From JABMPX01 sp964649795 (GTDB lineage Bacteria; Patescibacteriota; Minisyncoccia; Portnoybacterales; UBA2143), in the NCBI GenBank assembly GCA_964649795.1, contig CAZYQY010000009.1:1-23905 (forward strand): a stretch of DNA of 23,905 nucleotides, written 5' to 3'. A program made the translations under genes and the position numbers. The notes below the pieces were generated by a model. The model worked only from the letters and a program-made list of their open reading frames with translations, was not told the origin of the DNA and did not search any database. Positions 1 to 8,802 of the stretch are shown here, in pieces. Every line of letters begins with the position of its first letter. Position 1 is the first letter of the stretch.

Positions 1-1269
1 TTTTATTTATTAATCAGTTTGCTTATTTTCTATCTGTTTTTTCGTTTAGCCCAAAAGCAGGCTGGTTTTAAAATTTCTGTTTTATGTTCTGTTTTATTAA
101 TCCCTTTAATAGCAGCTCGTATTGAAATAAGGCCAGAGATTTTCAGCTATCTTTTTATAACTGTATTTTTTTGGATTCTTTGGCATTGGAAAAAAGGATT
201 ATTAAAAGATAAATGGCTTTTTGTTCTGCCTGTTTTGGAAATTATTTGGGTGAATACTCATATCTATTTTATTTTCGGCCCTGCTTTAGTCGGGCTTTTT
301 TTAGTGGATAGGTTAATTAAAAAAAGGAAAGTTTTTAACAGAATTTTTTTCGTTTTAATCTTAACAAGCTTAACAGCTTTAATAAATCCATTTGGCTTAA
401 AAGGATTAATTTATCCTTTTACAATTTTTAGAGATTATGGCTATAGAATTATTGAAAATCAATCGGTCTGGTTTTTGGAAAATCTGGGTATTATAAAAAA
501 TCCTAATTTAGGTCTTTTTAAAATAGTTTTTGCAATTCTTGTTTTAAGTTTTGTTTTCCTTTTAATAAAAAACCGACAAAAGTTTTCAATAATCTATTTT
601 TGCCTAACAATTGTTTTTAGCGCAATGGCTTGGCTAGCTATTCGCAATTTTACCCTCTTTGGTTTTTTCGCATTGTTAATTATTGCCTATAACATTAAAA
701 ATGGGATGCGTAAGAAATATAAATTTAATTCTTTAAATATTAAATTCGGGCTTATTTTTTTGTGTTTAGCTATTTTTTTAATTACATTCTTTACCCATTA
801 TCAGAAACTGCCCTTAGCAAACAAAGAGTTCGGTTTTGGCTTGGTTAAAGATAATAATCAATCAGCTGAATTCTTTAGAGAACAGAATCTCAAAGGGCCA
901 ATTTTGAATAATTATGATATTGGCAGTTATTTGATTTATTATCTTTATCCTAAAGAGAAAGTTTTTACTGACAATCGTCCAGAGGCTTATTCTGTTTCTT
1001 TTTTTGAACAAGAATATATTCCATTGCAGCAAGATAATAATGTTTGGCTAGAGCAGGATAAATTATATAATTTCAATACGATATTTTTTGCTTATCATGA
1101 TGCCACGCCTTGGGCTCAAAAGTTTTTAATTGAGCGGATAACTGATGGTTTATGGGCGCCAGTTTTTGCTGATGACTATGCAATCATTTTTTTAAAAAGA
1201 AATGATTTAAACCAATCAATTATTAAAAAGTATGAAATGCCTAGAAATATGTTTGGGATTAGGAAATAA
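1..1269 (+). CDS. Polytopic membrane protein, 5'-truncated (GT-C glycosyltransferase-like)
   Basis: The frame is open from the first base of the window and stops at TAA 1267-1269, so the N-terminus is missing. The visible 422 or so residues have about eight to nine hydrophobic segments in the first 260 residues, then a soluble C-terminal domain of about 140 residues. An Arg-Pro-Glu motif (IRPEIFSYLF) sits at the start of a membrane helix, and WVNTHIYFIFGP follows in a later loop. The C-terminal part holds GPILNNYDIGSYLIYYL and KVFTDNRPEAYS. This layout resembles the large uncharacterised families of lipid-linked-sugar glycosyltransferases (GT-C fold) common in these bacteria. That resemblance is architectural; I recognise no catalytic Asp motif, and the true N-terminal catalytic loop may lie outside the window. 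Very high T content fits a membrane protein in an AT-rich genome. Confidence 0.7.
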   Translation, partial: FYLLISLLIFYLFFRLAQKQAGFKISVLCSVLLIPLIAARIEIRPEIFSYLFITVFFWILWHWKKGLLKDKWLFVLPVLEIIWVNTHIYFIFGPALVGLFLVDRLIKKRKVFNRIFFVLILTSLTALINPFGLKGLIYPFTIFRDYGYRIIENQSVWFLENLGIIKNPNLGLFKIVFAILVLSFVFLLIKNRQKFSIIYFCLTIVFSAMAWLAIRNFTLFGFFALLIIAYNIKNGMRKKYKFNSLNIKFGLIFLCLAIFLITFFTHYQKLPLANKEFGFGLVKDNNQSAEFFREQNLKGPILNNYDIGSYLIYYLYPKEKVFTDNRPEAYSVSFFEQEYIPLQQDNNVWLEQDKLYNFNTIFFAYHDATPWAQKFLIERITDGLWAPVFADDYAIIFLKRNDLNQSIIKKYEMPRNMFGIRK

Positions 1270-1275
1270 TTTTTT

Positions 1276-1304
1276 TTGACAATTAGCTATTCTTTTGTTA
1301 TCAT
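1276..1304 (+). promoter_or_regulatory. Promoter of iscS, probably giving a leaderless mRNA
   Basis: TTGACA (1276-1281) and TATCAT (1299-1304) are separated by exactly 17 bp. A start about 7 nt past the -10 falls at 1311-1313, on the ATG of iscS at 1313, so the transcript would have almost no 5' UTR. No Shine-Dalgarno sequence precedes that ATG. Confidence 0.65.
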
Positions 1305-1312
1305 ATTTTGAT

Positions 1313-2497
1313 ATGACTCAGAAACAAATTTATCTTGATTGTGCTGCGACTACGCCAACGGACTTGACTGTTTTTAAAAAAATGCAGCCATATTTTTTTG
1401 AACAATACGGCAATCCTTCAACTATTTACAGTTTAGGAGAAAAAGCAAGCCAAGCAGTTGAAAATGCCCGTGATCAAGTCGCAGATTTTTTAAAATGTTC
1501 TCCAAATGAAATATATTTTACTGGTTCTGCTAGTGAAAGCGATAATTGGATTATTTACGGCGTGATTAATAAAATTTGGGAGCAGGAAAATAAAAAGCCG
1601 CATATTATAATCTCTTCAATTGAACATAAGGCAGTTATTGAACCAGCTAGATATCATGAAGAAAATAATTTAGCTGAGTTAACGCTTTTGCCTATAAATA
1701 ATGATGGAATAATTGAATTAACAGAGTTAGAAAAAGCGATTAAAAATAATACTCGATTGATTTCCATAATGTATGCGAATAGCGAAATAGGCACTATCCA
1801 GCCAATTAAAGAAATAGGCGCTTTAATTAAAAAAATCAACAGCAAGAGAAAAGAAAAAATTATTTTTCATACAGACGCGGTTCAGGCAGTTAATTATTTA
1901 GATTGTAATGTGCAAAATCTTGGCGTAGATGCATTATCCTTATCAGGCCATAAAATTTATGGTCCAAAAGGCGTTGGCGCTTTATATATTAAAAAAGGCA
2001 CGCCAATCGTTTCTTTAATTCGAGGCGGCGGACAGGAGAAAGATATGCGTTCAGGTACTGAAAATGTTCCAGGCATTGTTGGATTAGGAGAAGCGATAAA
2101 AAAAGTCCGAGATTGCAAGACAAAATTTCAAAGCATTAAGAAGTTAAGGAATAAATTGATTACAGGAATTTTAAAAGATATTCCCAATTCACAGTTTAAT
2201 GGTTCTCTGAAAAATCGTTTGCCTAATAATGCCCATATCAGTTTTAGCAAAGCAGAAGGAGAAAGCATTGTAATGGAACTGTCTCAAAGAAATATTTTTG
2301 TCTCGACTGGTTCAGCTTGCGCTAACAATTCTTTAATTCCATCTCATGTTTTAACAGCTTTAGGGCTTTCTTATGAGCAATCGCATTGCAGTATCCGTTT
2401 TACTTTAGGCAGGCACACAACAAACAATGATATTAATTCTGTTTTAAAAGTTTTGCCTGGGATAATTAAAAGATTAAGAAAAATCTCTGGTCATTAG
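1313..2497 (+). CDS. iscS: Cysteine desulfurase (IscS/NifS family)
   Basis: PLP-dependent enzyme that takes sulfur from L-cysteine as an enzyme persulfide for Fe-S clusters and tRNA thiolation. The 394-residue protein starts YLDCAATTPTD, the family N-terminal motif. The PLP lysine is Lys214 in SGHKIYGPKG, and the catalytic cysteine is Cys336 in STGSACANN. GGGQEKDMRSGTENV, typical of the family, lies between them. I chose ATG 1313 rather than the in-frame TTG at 1295 because 1295 lies inside the -35/-10 region and the family N-terminus fits 1313. It lies 12 nt upstream of iscU, its usual partner. A short loop around Cys336 favours the NifS/IscS type over SufS. Confidence 0.95.
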   Translation: MTQKQIYLDCAATTPTDLTVFKKMQPYFFEQYGNPSTIYSLGEKASQAVENARDQVADFLKCSPNEIYFTGSASESDNWIIYGVINKIWEQENKKPHIIISSIEHKAVIEPARYHEENNLAELTLLPINNDGIIELTELEKAIKNNTRLISIMYANSEIGTIQPIKEIGALIKKINSKRKEKIIFHTDAVQAVNYLDCNVQNLGVDALSLSGHKIYGPKGVGALYIKKGTPIVSLIRGGGQEKDMRSGTENVPGIVGLGEAIKKVRDCKTKFQSIKKLRNKLITGILKDIPNSQFNGSLKNRLPNNAHISFSKAEGESIVMELSQRNIFVSTGSACANNSLIPSHVLTALGLSYEQSHCSIRFTLGRHTTNNDINSVLKVLPGIIKRLRKISGH

Positions 2498-2509
2498 AAT
2501 AGAAATCTT

Positions 2510-2887
2510 ATGTATAGCAAAAAAGTTATTAAACATTTTCAAAATCCTAGCAACATGGGCAAAATGAAAAATCCTGATGCTATGGCAGAAGTGGGTAATT
2601 TACAATGCGGAGATATCATGAAATTATATATAAAAGTAAAAGATAATAAAATAAAAGATATATCTTTTGAAACAATGGGTTGCGTAGCAGCTATTTCCAC
2701 ATCCTCAATGATAACTGAGATGGCTAAAGGGAAAACACTTGATAAAGCAATGAAAATTTCATATAATGATGTAGCTGAAGAGCTTGGCAAATTGCCTCCT
2801 ATTAAAATGCATTGCGCTGATTTAGCTGTTAATGCTCTTCAAAAAGCAATTAAAAATTATGGCCGTACCAAAACAAAGACACACTAA
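2510..2887 (+). CDS. iscU: Iron-sulfur cluster scaffold protein (IscU/NifU N-terminal type)
   Basis: Scaffold on which Fe-S clusters form with sulfur from the adjacent cysteine desulfurase. It is a 125-residue single-domain protein. The three cluster ligands are in their family contexts: Cys33 (QCGD), Cys58 (MGCVAA) and Cys102 (MHCADLA). The sequence opens YSKKVIKHFQNPSNMG, as in IscU. It is probably co-transcribed with iscS. Its last 29 bp overlap the start of rpmF in another frame, so the two are likely translationally coupled. No NifU-type C-terminal thioredoxin-like or ferredoxin domain is present. Confidence 0.93.
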   Translation: MYSKKVIKHFQNPSNMGKMKNPDAMAEVGNLQCGDIMKLYIKVKDNKIKDISFETMGCVAAISTSSMITEMAKGKTLDKAMKISYNDVAEELGKLPPIKMHCADLAVNALQKAIKNYGRTKTKTH

Positions 2888-3143
2888 ATCAAGAAGGAAC
2901 AAAAGGCGTTCGCATCATGCTTTGGGTAAAAAGCATTTTTTTACCTGTCCTAAATGCGGCGAACCTGTTTTGCCTCATCGGCTTTGTGAAAATTGCGGAA
3001 CTTATGCTGGAAAAGAAATAATTGATGTTATGGCTAAATTGACCAAAAAAGAGAAAAAGAAAAAAGAAAAAGATATAGCTGAGCAAGAAAAAGAAAAAAG
3101 AAGTGAAAAAAAAATGAATATGGAAGAGCTTTCTAAAAAATAA
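2859..3143 (+). CDS. rpmF: 50S ribosomal protein L32 with charged C-terminal extension
   Basis: Large-subunit ribosomal protein. The N-terminus MAVPKQRHTKSRRNKRRSHH is the L32 signature, and a zinc ribbon follows with Cys30, Cys33, Cys43 and Cys46 (CPKC...CENC). The ATG at 2859 was chosen over the upstream in-frame TTG at 2832 because L32 begins exactly there. At 94 residues it is about 30 longer than usual. The extra tail (from about residue 61) is almost entirely Lys, Glu and Gln and looks like a solvent-exposed helix. It overlaps iscU by 29 bp and lies 20 nt before nusB. Confidence 0.95.
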   Translation: MAVPKQRHTKSRRNKRRSHHALGKKHFFTCPKCGEPVLPHRLCENCGTYAGKEIIDVMAKLTKKEKKKKEKDIAEQEKEKRSEKKMNMEELSKK

Positions 3144-3163
3144 TTTTTAATTTATAAAAATTT

Positions 3164-3601
3164 ATGGCCAATCGCCATCTATCTCGTTCAGTAGCTATGC
3201 AATCCCTTTATGAATGGGATTTCAAAGATAAAAAACCCGATCAATTAAAAGAAATTGTTAATCGGGTTATTAAAGAATTTGCTCCAGGCCTAGAAGAAGT
3301 TGATTTTATCTGGCAAATAATTGATGGGGTAATTAAAAATTTATCCAAATTAGATAAAATCATTGAAAAATCTGCTCCAGAATGGCCTATTGACCAAATC
3401 ACTATTGTTGATAGAAATGTTTTGCGAATTGGACTGTACGAACTTCTTTTCGGAAAAAGAGAAGAAGTTCCGCCAAAAGTTGCTATTAATGAAGCAATTG
3501 AATTAGCTAAAACCTTTGGCGGTGAATCTTCTGGCAAATTTATTAACGGTGTTTTAGGCACTGTTTATCGAGAAATCGGAGAACCAGGCAAAAATGAATA
3601 A
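3164..3601 (+). CDS. nusB: Transcription antitermination factor NusB
   Basis: All-helical protein that, with ribosomal protein S10, binds boxA RNA and suppresses termination in rRNA leaders. The 145-residue length and the start MANRHLSRSVAMQSLYEWDF fit the family. VDRNVLRIGLYELLF and KVAINEAIELAKTFGGESSGKFINGVLG are its most conserved C-terminal stretches. Its stop overlaps the start of rnc by 8 nt, which suggests coupled translation. The upstream region is A/T-rich with no Shine-Dalgarno sequence. The window also holds boxA-like sequences (8728-8740 and the array at 19487-19526) that are candidate targets. Confidence 0.95.
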   Translation: MANRHLSRSVAMQSLYEWDFKDKKPDQLKEIVNRVIKEFAPGLEEVDFIWQIIDGVIKNLSKLDKIIEKSAPEWPIDQITIVDRNVLRIGLYELLFGKREEVPPKVAINEAIELAKTFGGESSGKFINGVLGTVYREIGEPGKNE

Positions 3602-4283
3602 TTTATCTTCTTTAGAAAAAAATATTAATATTAAGTTTAATAATAAGGATTTGCTTCAACAAGCATTAATTCACCGTTCTTATTTAAATGAAAATCCAGA
3701 TTTTTATTTAAAAGATAATGAACGTCTTGAATTTTTAGGTGATGCTATTTTAGAGATGGTTGTTACTGAGCATCTTTACAATAATTATCCCAATCCAGAA
3801 GGGGAATTGACTAATTGGCGAGCTGCTTTAGTTAATACTAAAATGTTAGCAAAAGTGGCTAGCCGATTGGAAATAAATAACCATTTACTTTTAAGCCGAG
3901 GAGAGAACAAGGATACTGGCAGGGCTCGCCAATATATTCTGGCTGATGCCCTTGAAGCGTTAATTGGAGCAATTTTCTTAGATCAGAAATATGAAAAAGC
4001 CAGTGAATTCATTAAAAAAAATATTTTGAAAGAGCTACCAGACATTATAGAACAAAAGCTTTATAAAGATCCTAAAAGTGATTTTCAGGAAAAATCTCAA
4101 GAAAAAGTCGGTATTACTCCAACTTACGAGGTTATTAAAGAATGGGGTCCGGATCATTCTAAGAGTTTTATAGTCGGCCTTTATCTAGATAAAGAATTAA
4201 TTGCTAAAGGCCAGGGTGTTTCTAAACAGGAGGCTCAGGAAAAAGCTGCTAAGGCAGCATTAAAAAAGAAAAAATGGCAATAA
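3594..4283 (+). CDS. rnc: Ribonuclease III
   Basis: Double-strand-specific endoribonuclease that cuts the long stems around pre-16S and pre-23S rRNA; such stems are visible in this window around all three rRNAs. The 229-residue protein has the RNase III signature NERLEFLGDAI at residues 42-52, with Glu46 and Asp50. The second acidic pair is Asp118 and Glu121 in LADALEALIG. A dsRNA-binding domain follows from about residue 158 (KSDFQEKSQEK ... SKQEAQEKAAKAALKK). The catalytic set is complete. It overlaps nusB by 8 nt and lies 12 nt before rpsP. Confidence 0.96.
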   Translation: MNNLSSLEKNINIKFNNKDLLQQALIHRSYLNENPDFYLKDNERLEFLGDAILEMVVTEHLYNNYPNPEGELTNWRAALVNTKMLAKVASRLEINNHLLLSRGENKDTGRARQYILADALEALIGAIFLDQKYEKASEFIKKNILKELPDIIEQKLYKDPKSDFQEKSQEKVGITPTYEVIKEWGPDHSKSFIVGLYLDKELIAKGQGVSKQEAQEKAAKAALKKKKWQ

Positions 4284-4295
4284 TAAATTAAATTT

Positions 4296-4604
4296 ATGCT
4301 TACTATTCGTTTAATTAGAACAGGCAAAAGGAATAAATCTAGTTTTAGAGTTATTCTAACAGAAAAAACTTCTCCACCCAAAAGCGGGAAATTTTTAGAA
4401 GTGTTAGGGAATTATAATCCACATCAAAAAGAGATCAATCTAAAGGAAGAGCGAATAAAATATTGGCTTTCCAAAGGAGCTCAGGCATCTGACACGGTTC
4501 ATAATCTATTAGTAAAAAAGGGAACAATCAAAGGGCCAAAGATTAAAAAGAAAATCAGAATTAAAAAGCAATCAAAGGTTGACAAATTAGAGAAAAAGGA
4601 ATAA
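4296..4604 (+). CDS. rpsP: 30S ribosomal protein S16
   Basis: Small-subunit protein that stabilises the 5' domain of 16S rRNA. The start MLTIRLIRTGKRNKSSFRVI and the stretch LEVLGNYNPHQ are diagnostic. The 102-residue protein has a Lys-rich tail from about residue 80. It is 12 nt after rnc. A 147-nt spacer without any recognisable gene separates it from khpA. In many bacteria the following genes are khpA, rimM, trmD and rplS; here only khpA and trmD follow. Confidence 0.95.
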   Translation: MLTIRLIRTGKRNKSSFRVILTEKTSPPKSGKFLEVLGNYNPHQKEINLKEERIKYWLSKGAQASDTVHNLLVKKGTIKGPKIKKKIRIKKQSKVDKLEKKE

Positions 4605-4751
4605 TCTAGGAAAGATTAGCAGTCTTATAGAAAGGGTCGAACTGCTATAGATTATGAATAGTCTCGAATGAATTATTCTTTGATTTATCGCTAATTTCAT
4701 TTTTTGAGAAAGTTCAAAAGATAATTAGAGAGAATTGGGGATTATAGAAAT

Positions 4752-5099
4752 ATGGCTAAGATGCCTACTGATCAAGAATTTCTAGAGTTCATTATCAAGT
4801 CCATTGTCGCAAATCCTGATGACGTTAAGGTTGTTCGAACCGTTGACGAAATGGGAGTCCTCTTAACTCTTAAGGTTAATCCAGAAGATATGGGACAAGT
4901 CATTGGACGAGAAGGATCTACTGCTAGGGCAATTAGAAGTATTCTTAGAGTAATCGGTGTTAAAAATAACGCTCGTATTAATCTTAAGATTGAAGAGCCA
5001 GAGGGCGGTAGAGTTGATAGAGCTCAAACAAGAACACCTGCTTCTGACCAAAAGCCTAAAAAAGGCGTTGATGAAGTAGTTGAAGAGTTAAAATTATAA
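4752..5099 (+). CDS. khpA: RNA-binding KH-domain protein KhpA (YlqC family)
   Basis: Small RNA-binding protein usually encoded between rpsP and rimM/trmD. Its single KH domain has the nucleic-acid-gripping GxxG loop at residues 52-55 (IGREGSTARAIRSILR). The N-terminal half matches the family (LEFIIKSIVANPDDVKV). At 115 residues it is longer than the usual 75-80 because of a polar tail from about residue 83 (EPEGGRVDRAQTRTPASDQKPKKG). No clear promoter or Shine-Dalgarno sequence was found in the 147-nt upstream spacer. Confidence 0.92.
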   Translation: MAKMPTDQEFLEFIIKSIVANPDDVKVVRTVDEMGVLLTLKVNPEDMGQVIGREGSTARAIRSILRVIGVKNNARINLKIEEPEGGRVDRAQTRTPASDQKPKKGVDEVVEELKL

Positions 5100-5110
5100 A
5101 ATCTTTTTGA

Positions 5111-5140
5111 TTTACAAAGAGGCAAAAGCTGTGCTATTCT
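5111..5140 (+). promoter_or_regulatory. Probable promoter of trmD
   Basis: TTTACA (5111-5116) and TATTCT (5135-5140) are 18 bp apart, in the 73-nt gap between khpA and trmD. The inferred start near 5147 would leave a leader of about 26 nt with no Shine-Dalgarno sequence. The match is moderate and not independently supported. Confidence 0.4.
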
Positions 5141-5172
5141 GATAGTGCAGTTTTTGTTTTTATTTATAAATT

Positions 5173-5826
5173 ATGAAATTTGACATAATTACAATTTTCC
5201 CAGATATTTTTAATTCATATTTTAATGAAAGCATTATTAAACGTGCTCAGAAAAAGAAATTAATTAAAATTAATATTCATAATCTGCGGGATTATACTTT
5301 TGATAAGCATAAGAGCGTGGATAATAGGCCTTATGGCGGCGGGTTTGGCATGGTTTTAATGGTTAAACCAATTTATAAAGCGGTTGGAGATATAAAGAAA
5401 AAATCTAAAGTAAAAAAGAGCAAAGTAATTTTACTTTCAGCTAAAGGCAAAAAGTTTAACCAAAAAATGGCTTGCAAATTTTCTAAATTAGATCAAATAA
5501 TTATCATTTCTGGTCGTTACGAAGGAGTTGATGAACGAGTAGCTAAATATATTGCTGATGAAGAAATTTCTATTGGTGATTATATCCTTACTGGAGGTGA
5601 ATTACCTGCTATGGTTATAGTAGATGCAGTATCGCGTTTAATACCAGGGACAATTACTAAGGGATCTTTAGAAGAGGAAAGTTTTGTAAAAAACGACAAG
5701 CATAAAGAGTATCCGCATTATACAAAGCCAGAAAGCATAGTAATTAATAACAAAAAAAGGCAAGTTCCAAAAGTATTATTATCTGGCAATCATAAGAAAA
5801 TTAAAGAATGGCAGAATAAGTTTTAA
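5173..5826 (+). CDS. trmD: tRNA (guanine-N1)-methyltransferase TrmD
   Basis: SPOUT-fold methyltransferase that makes m1G37 in tRNAs and so prevents +1 frameshifting. The 217-residue protein carries the family motifs RPYGGGFGM (52-60), SGRYEGVDERV (113-123) and SIGDYILTGGELP (133-145); these form the knotted S-adenosylmethionine site. It is somewhat shorter at the C-terminus than the 240-250 residue forms. The ATG at 5173 has no Shine-Dalgarno sequence. It ends only 4 nt before a 60-nt inverted repeat and about 67 nt before the rRNA promoter. Confidence 0.95.
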   Translation: MKFDIITIFPDIFNSYFNESIIKRAQKKKLIKINIHNLRDYTFDKHKSVDNRPYGGGFGMVLMVKPIYKAVGDIKKKSKVKKSKVILLSAKGKKFNQKMACKFSKLDQIIIISGRYEGVDERVAKYIADEEISIGDYILTGGELPAMVIVDAVSRLIPGTITKGSLEEESFVKNDKHKEYPHYTKPESIVINNKKRQVPKVLLSGNHKKIKEWQNKF

Positions 5827-5830
5827 ACAA

Positions 5831-5890
5831 GAGGCCGTGCCTGAAAACATACAATCTTTGCAAAGGTTGTATATTTTCAGGCACGGCCTC
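5831..5890 (+). terminator. Long inverted repeat after trmD
   Basis: The arms 5831-5847 and 5874-5890 (GAGGCCGTGCCTGAAAA and its complement) are perfect over 17 bp. Pairing continues inward with CATACAA/TTGTATA, one imperfect position. The loop TCTTTGCAAAGG is itself partly self-complementary. No U-tract follows; the -35 box of the rRNA promoter begins 2 nt later. It may end trmD transcription in either direction or insulate the rRNA promoter. The hairpin is certain, its role is inferred. Confidence 0.6.
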
Positions 5891-5892
5891 TG

Positions 5893-5921
5893 TTGACAGG
5901 AAATTTCAGATAATATAAGAT
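5893..5921 (+). promoter_or_regulatory. 16S rRNA promoter
   Basis: TTGACA (5893-5898), 17 bp, TAAGAT (5916-5921); predicted start near 5928, about 66 nt before the 16S gene. The hexamer is followed by GG, giving TTGACAGG, as at the other two strong promoters of the window (8576 and 19400). Confidence 0.65.
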
Positions 5922-5960
5922 AGTAAGGCACCTTAATAATTAAATAGTTAGATTAAACAA

Positions 5961-5984
5961 TTGCAATTTTGTGCAGTTGTCCCA
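5961..5984 (+). other. 5' arm of the pre-16S processing stem (3' arm 7605-7628)
   Basis: AGTTGTCCCA (5975-5984) is complementary to TGGGACAACT (7605-7614), and TTGCAAT (5961-5967) to ATTGCAA (7622-7628), with an internal loop of 7 nt on each side. The two arms bracket the 16S gene, as RNase III processing stems do. The 3' arm lies before the terminator-like hairpin at 7634, so all of the 16S maturation signals are in one unit. Confidence 0.7.
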
Positions 5985-5993
5985 AAATATTTT

Positions 5994-7498
<1,505 letters not shown>

Positions 7499-7633
7499 CT
7501 AATTTTATTTATTAAATAAGATTGGGGTGTCGATACAGGTTGAGATACGAGAATTCTTATCTCAACTAGTGGGTGTTGGCCGAAAAGCCTTAAATATCGG
7601 CCATTGGGACAACTACATAAGATTGCAAATTAG

Positions 7634-7661
7634 AAAATACTTGCTTTGGCAAGTATTTTTT
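7634..7661 (+). terminator. Intrinsic terminator-like hairpin after 16S rRNA
   Basis: An 11-bp stem (7634-7644 with 7649-7659) and a 4-nt loop end in a run of T to 7661. It lies between the pre-16S processing stem and tRNA-Ile, so 16S rRNA may be a transcription unit of its own. The stem is AU-rich in its lower half, so read-through into the tRNA is possible. Confidence 0.6.
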
Positions 7662-7682
7662 GATATATTTAAATTAGCATAA

Positions 7683-7756
7683 GGGCGTGTAGCTCAGGTG
7701 GTTAGAGCGCATCTCTGATAAAGATGAGGTCCCAGGTTCGAGTCCTGGCACGCCCA
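7683..7756 (+). tRNA. tRNA-Ile (anticodon GAU)
   Basis: A 74-nt cloverleaf: acceptor GGGCGTG/CACGCCC with discriminator A, D-arm AGCTCAGGTGGTTAGAGC, anticodon loop CTGATAA with anticodon GAT, and T-arm GGTTCGAGTCC. The 3' CCA is not encoded (CAT follows). This is the tRNA commonly found in the 16S-23S spacer. Here a protein gene and a promoter separate it from 23S. I saw no strong promoter between the hairpin at 7634 and the tRNA. Confidence 0.95.
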
Positions 7757-7764
7757 CATAACTT

Positions 7765-7790
7765 ATCCACAGGCTAGCCTGTGGATTTTT
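7765..7790 (+). terminator. Terminator after tRNA-Ile
   Basis: A perfect 22-bp palindrome (7765-7786; arms ATCCACAGGC / GCCTGTGGAT around TA) followed by T residues to 7790. It would release the tRNA transcript. The left arm contains the DnaA-box-like string TTATCCACA, which I take as incidental. Confidence 0.75.
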
Positions 7791-7853
7791 GTGTTAAACT
7801 GAAAAAAGTTATAAGTTGCTTTATAGCGACAAATCAGAAAGGGGGTGAAAAAG

Positions 7854-8537
7854 ATGTTAGCTCAAACTTGGACAGAAGTAGTTACCTCTTCTTTGCAGAC
7901 ACTTTGGTCTGGATTCATGGGTTTTTTGCCAAATCTTTTAGGCGCAATTATTGTTTTTATTATTGGTTGGTTAATAGCGTCTATTTTAGGTAAATTAACT
8001 GTTCAAATCATACGTTTGTTAAGAATTGATAATATTTTGGAGAAAATAGGGTTTAAGAAAAGTATTGAAAGAGCTCATTTAAAGCTGGATTCAGGCAAGT
8101 TTCTTGGAGAATTAGTTAAATGGTTTTTCATTATTGTCTTCTTAATGGCAGCTACTGATATTTTGGATATGCCTCAAGTAACAGAGTTTCTTAGGCAAAT
8201 TATTCTTTACATTCCTCACTTAATCGTTGCTATTCTTATCTTACTAGCAGCTGTTTTAATTGCTAGTTTCTTGCAAAAACTTGTTAAAGCAAGCGTGGAA
8301 GCAGCTGGTTTGAAATCCGCCAATTTTTTGGCCACAGTAACTAAGTGGTCTATTTTAGTTTTTGCTATTTTAGCTGCTTTGTTGCAATTAGGCGTTGTTC
8401 CGTCTTTAATTCAGACTATTTTTACAGGGGTAGTAGCGGCTTTAGTTATCAGCACTGGTCTGGCTTTTGGTTTAGGCGGTAAGGATTTAGCAGCTCAAAT
8501 TCTGGAAAAGATAAGGAAAGACGTTTCAAACGAATAA
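7854..8537 (+). CDS. Small mechanosensitive-channel-like membrane protein (conserved TM-helix family)
   Basis: A 227-residue membrane protein with five hydrophobic segments at about residues 27-48, 86-103, 118-141, 163-182 and 186-208. The first helix has the form LPNLLGAIIVFIIGWLIASIL, and the last segment ends GLAFGLGGKDLAAQILEK, both typical of the repeated TM-helix module found in small-conductance mechanosensitive channel relatives. The beta and C-terminal domains of MscS are absent. The ATG at 7854 was preferred to the GTG at 7845: the strong purine-rich AGAAAGGGGG ends about 10 nt before it, one of the few clear ribosome-binding sites in this window. The gene sits between tRNA-Ile and 23S rRNA, an unusual place for a protein gene. 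A role in osmotic release is the family guess only. Confidence 0.8.
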   Translation: MLAQTWTEVVTSSLQTLWSGFMGFLPNLLGAIIVFIIGWLIASILGKLTVQIIRLLRIDNILEKIGFKKSIERAHLKLDSGKFLGELVKWFFIIVFLMAATDILDMPQVTEFLRQIILYIPHLIVAILILLAAVLIASFLQKLVKASVEAAGLKSANFLATVTKWSILVFAILAALLQLGVVPSLIQTIFTGVVAALVISTGLAFGLGGKDLAAQILEKIRKDVSNE

Positions 8538-8575
8538 GCATAAATTTTATTAACATCTTTTTAATCGTCAACCAC

Positions 8576-8604
8576 TTGACAGGCTTTTAAGATATGTATA
8601 GTAT
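8576..8604 (+). promoter_or_regulatory. Promoter upstream of 23S-5S rRNA
   Basis: TTGACA (8576-8581), 17 bp, TAGTAT (8599-8604), within TATAGTATATAAG; predicted start near 8611. TTGACAGGCTTTT here is identical over 13 bp to the promoter at 19400. Confidence 0.65.
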
Positions 8605-8610
8605 ATAAGT

Positions 8611-8712
8611 GATATGGACAGAATAAAGAGACCAATAACGAATATTAAAAGCGGTTGATGACTGTATTTCTATTTATTGTCTCTGAAAAGACCGCTTTAA
8701 AGCGGTCTTTTT
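8611..8712 (+). ncRNA. Leader RNA ending in a terminator: attenuator or small RNA before 23S
   Basis: From the predicted start at about 8611 a 102-nt RNA would end at an intrinsic terminator (8686-8712: AAAAGACCGC, loop TTTAAA, GCGGTCTTTT, plus T). Upstream, AAAGCGGT at 8648-8655 is complementary to ACCGCTTT in the left arm of the terminator, so it can compete with terminator formation. A second helix can pair AGAGACCAATAA (8627 onward) with TTATTGTCTCT (about 8674-8684), with one bulged C. The mutually exclusive pairings look like an attenuator; a free small RNA is the alternative. Confidence 0.5.
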
Positions 8713-8727
8713 AAATAAGAATATAGT

Positions 8728-8740
8728 TGGTTCTTTAAAA
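8728..8740 (+). promoter_or_regulatory. boxA-like antitermination element in the 23S leader
   Basis: TGGTTCTTTAAAA resembles the boxA of rRNA leaders (TGCTCTTTAACA or TGTTCTTTGAAA, from memory). It is about 94 nt before the 23S gene and just after the terminator at 8712. NusB, its expected ligand, is encoded in this window. The position after rather than before the terminator is atypical. Confidence 0.4.
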
Positions 8741-8802
8741 ATTAAATAAATAATTAAATTAAATAAATTTCCGTCAAATAAATTAAGTATTCCTAACTTT
8801 TT

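Noticed and set aside
1295..1312. TTG at 1295 as the iscS start
   Set aside because: It lies between the -35 and -10 boxes, and family alignment begins at the ATG at 1313.
1654..5051. Minus-strand open frames opposite iscS, iscU, rpmF, nusB and khpA
   Set aside because: Shadows of well-recognised plus-strand genes; no family similarity.
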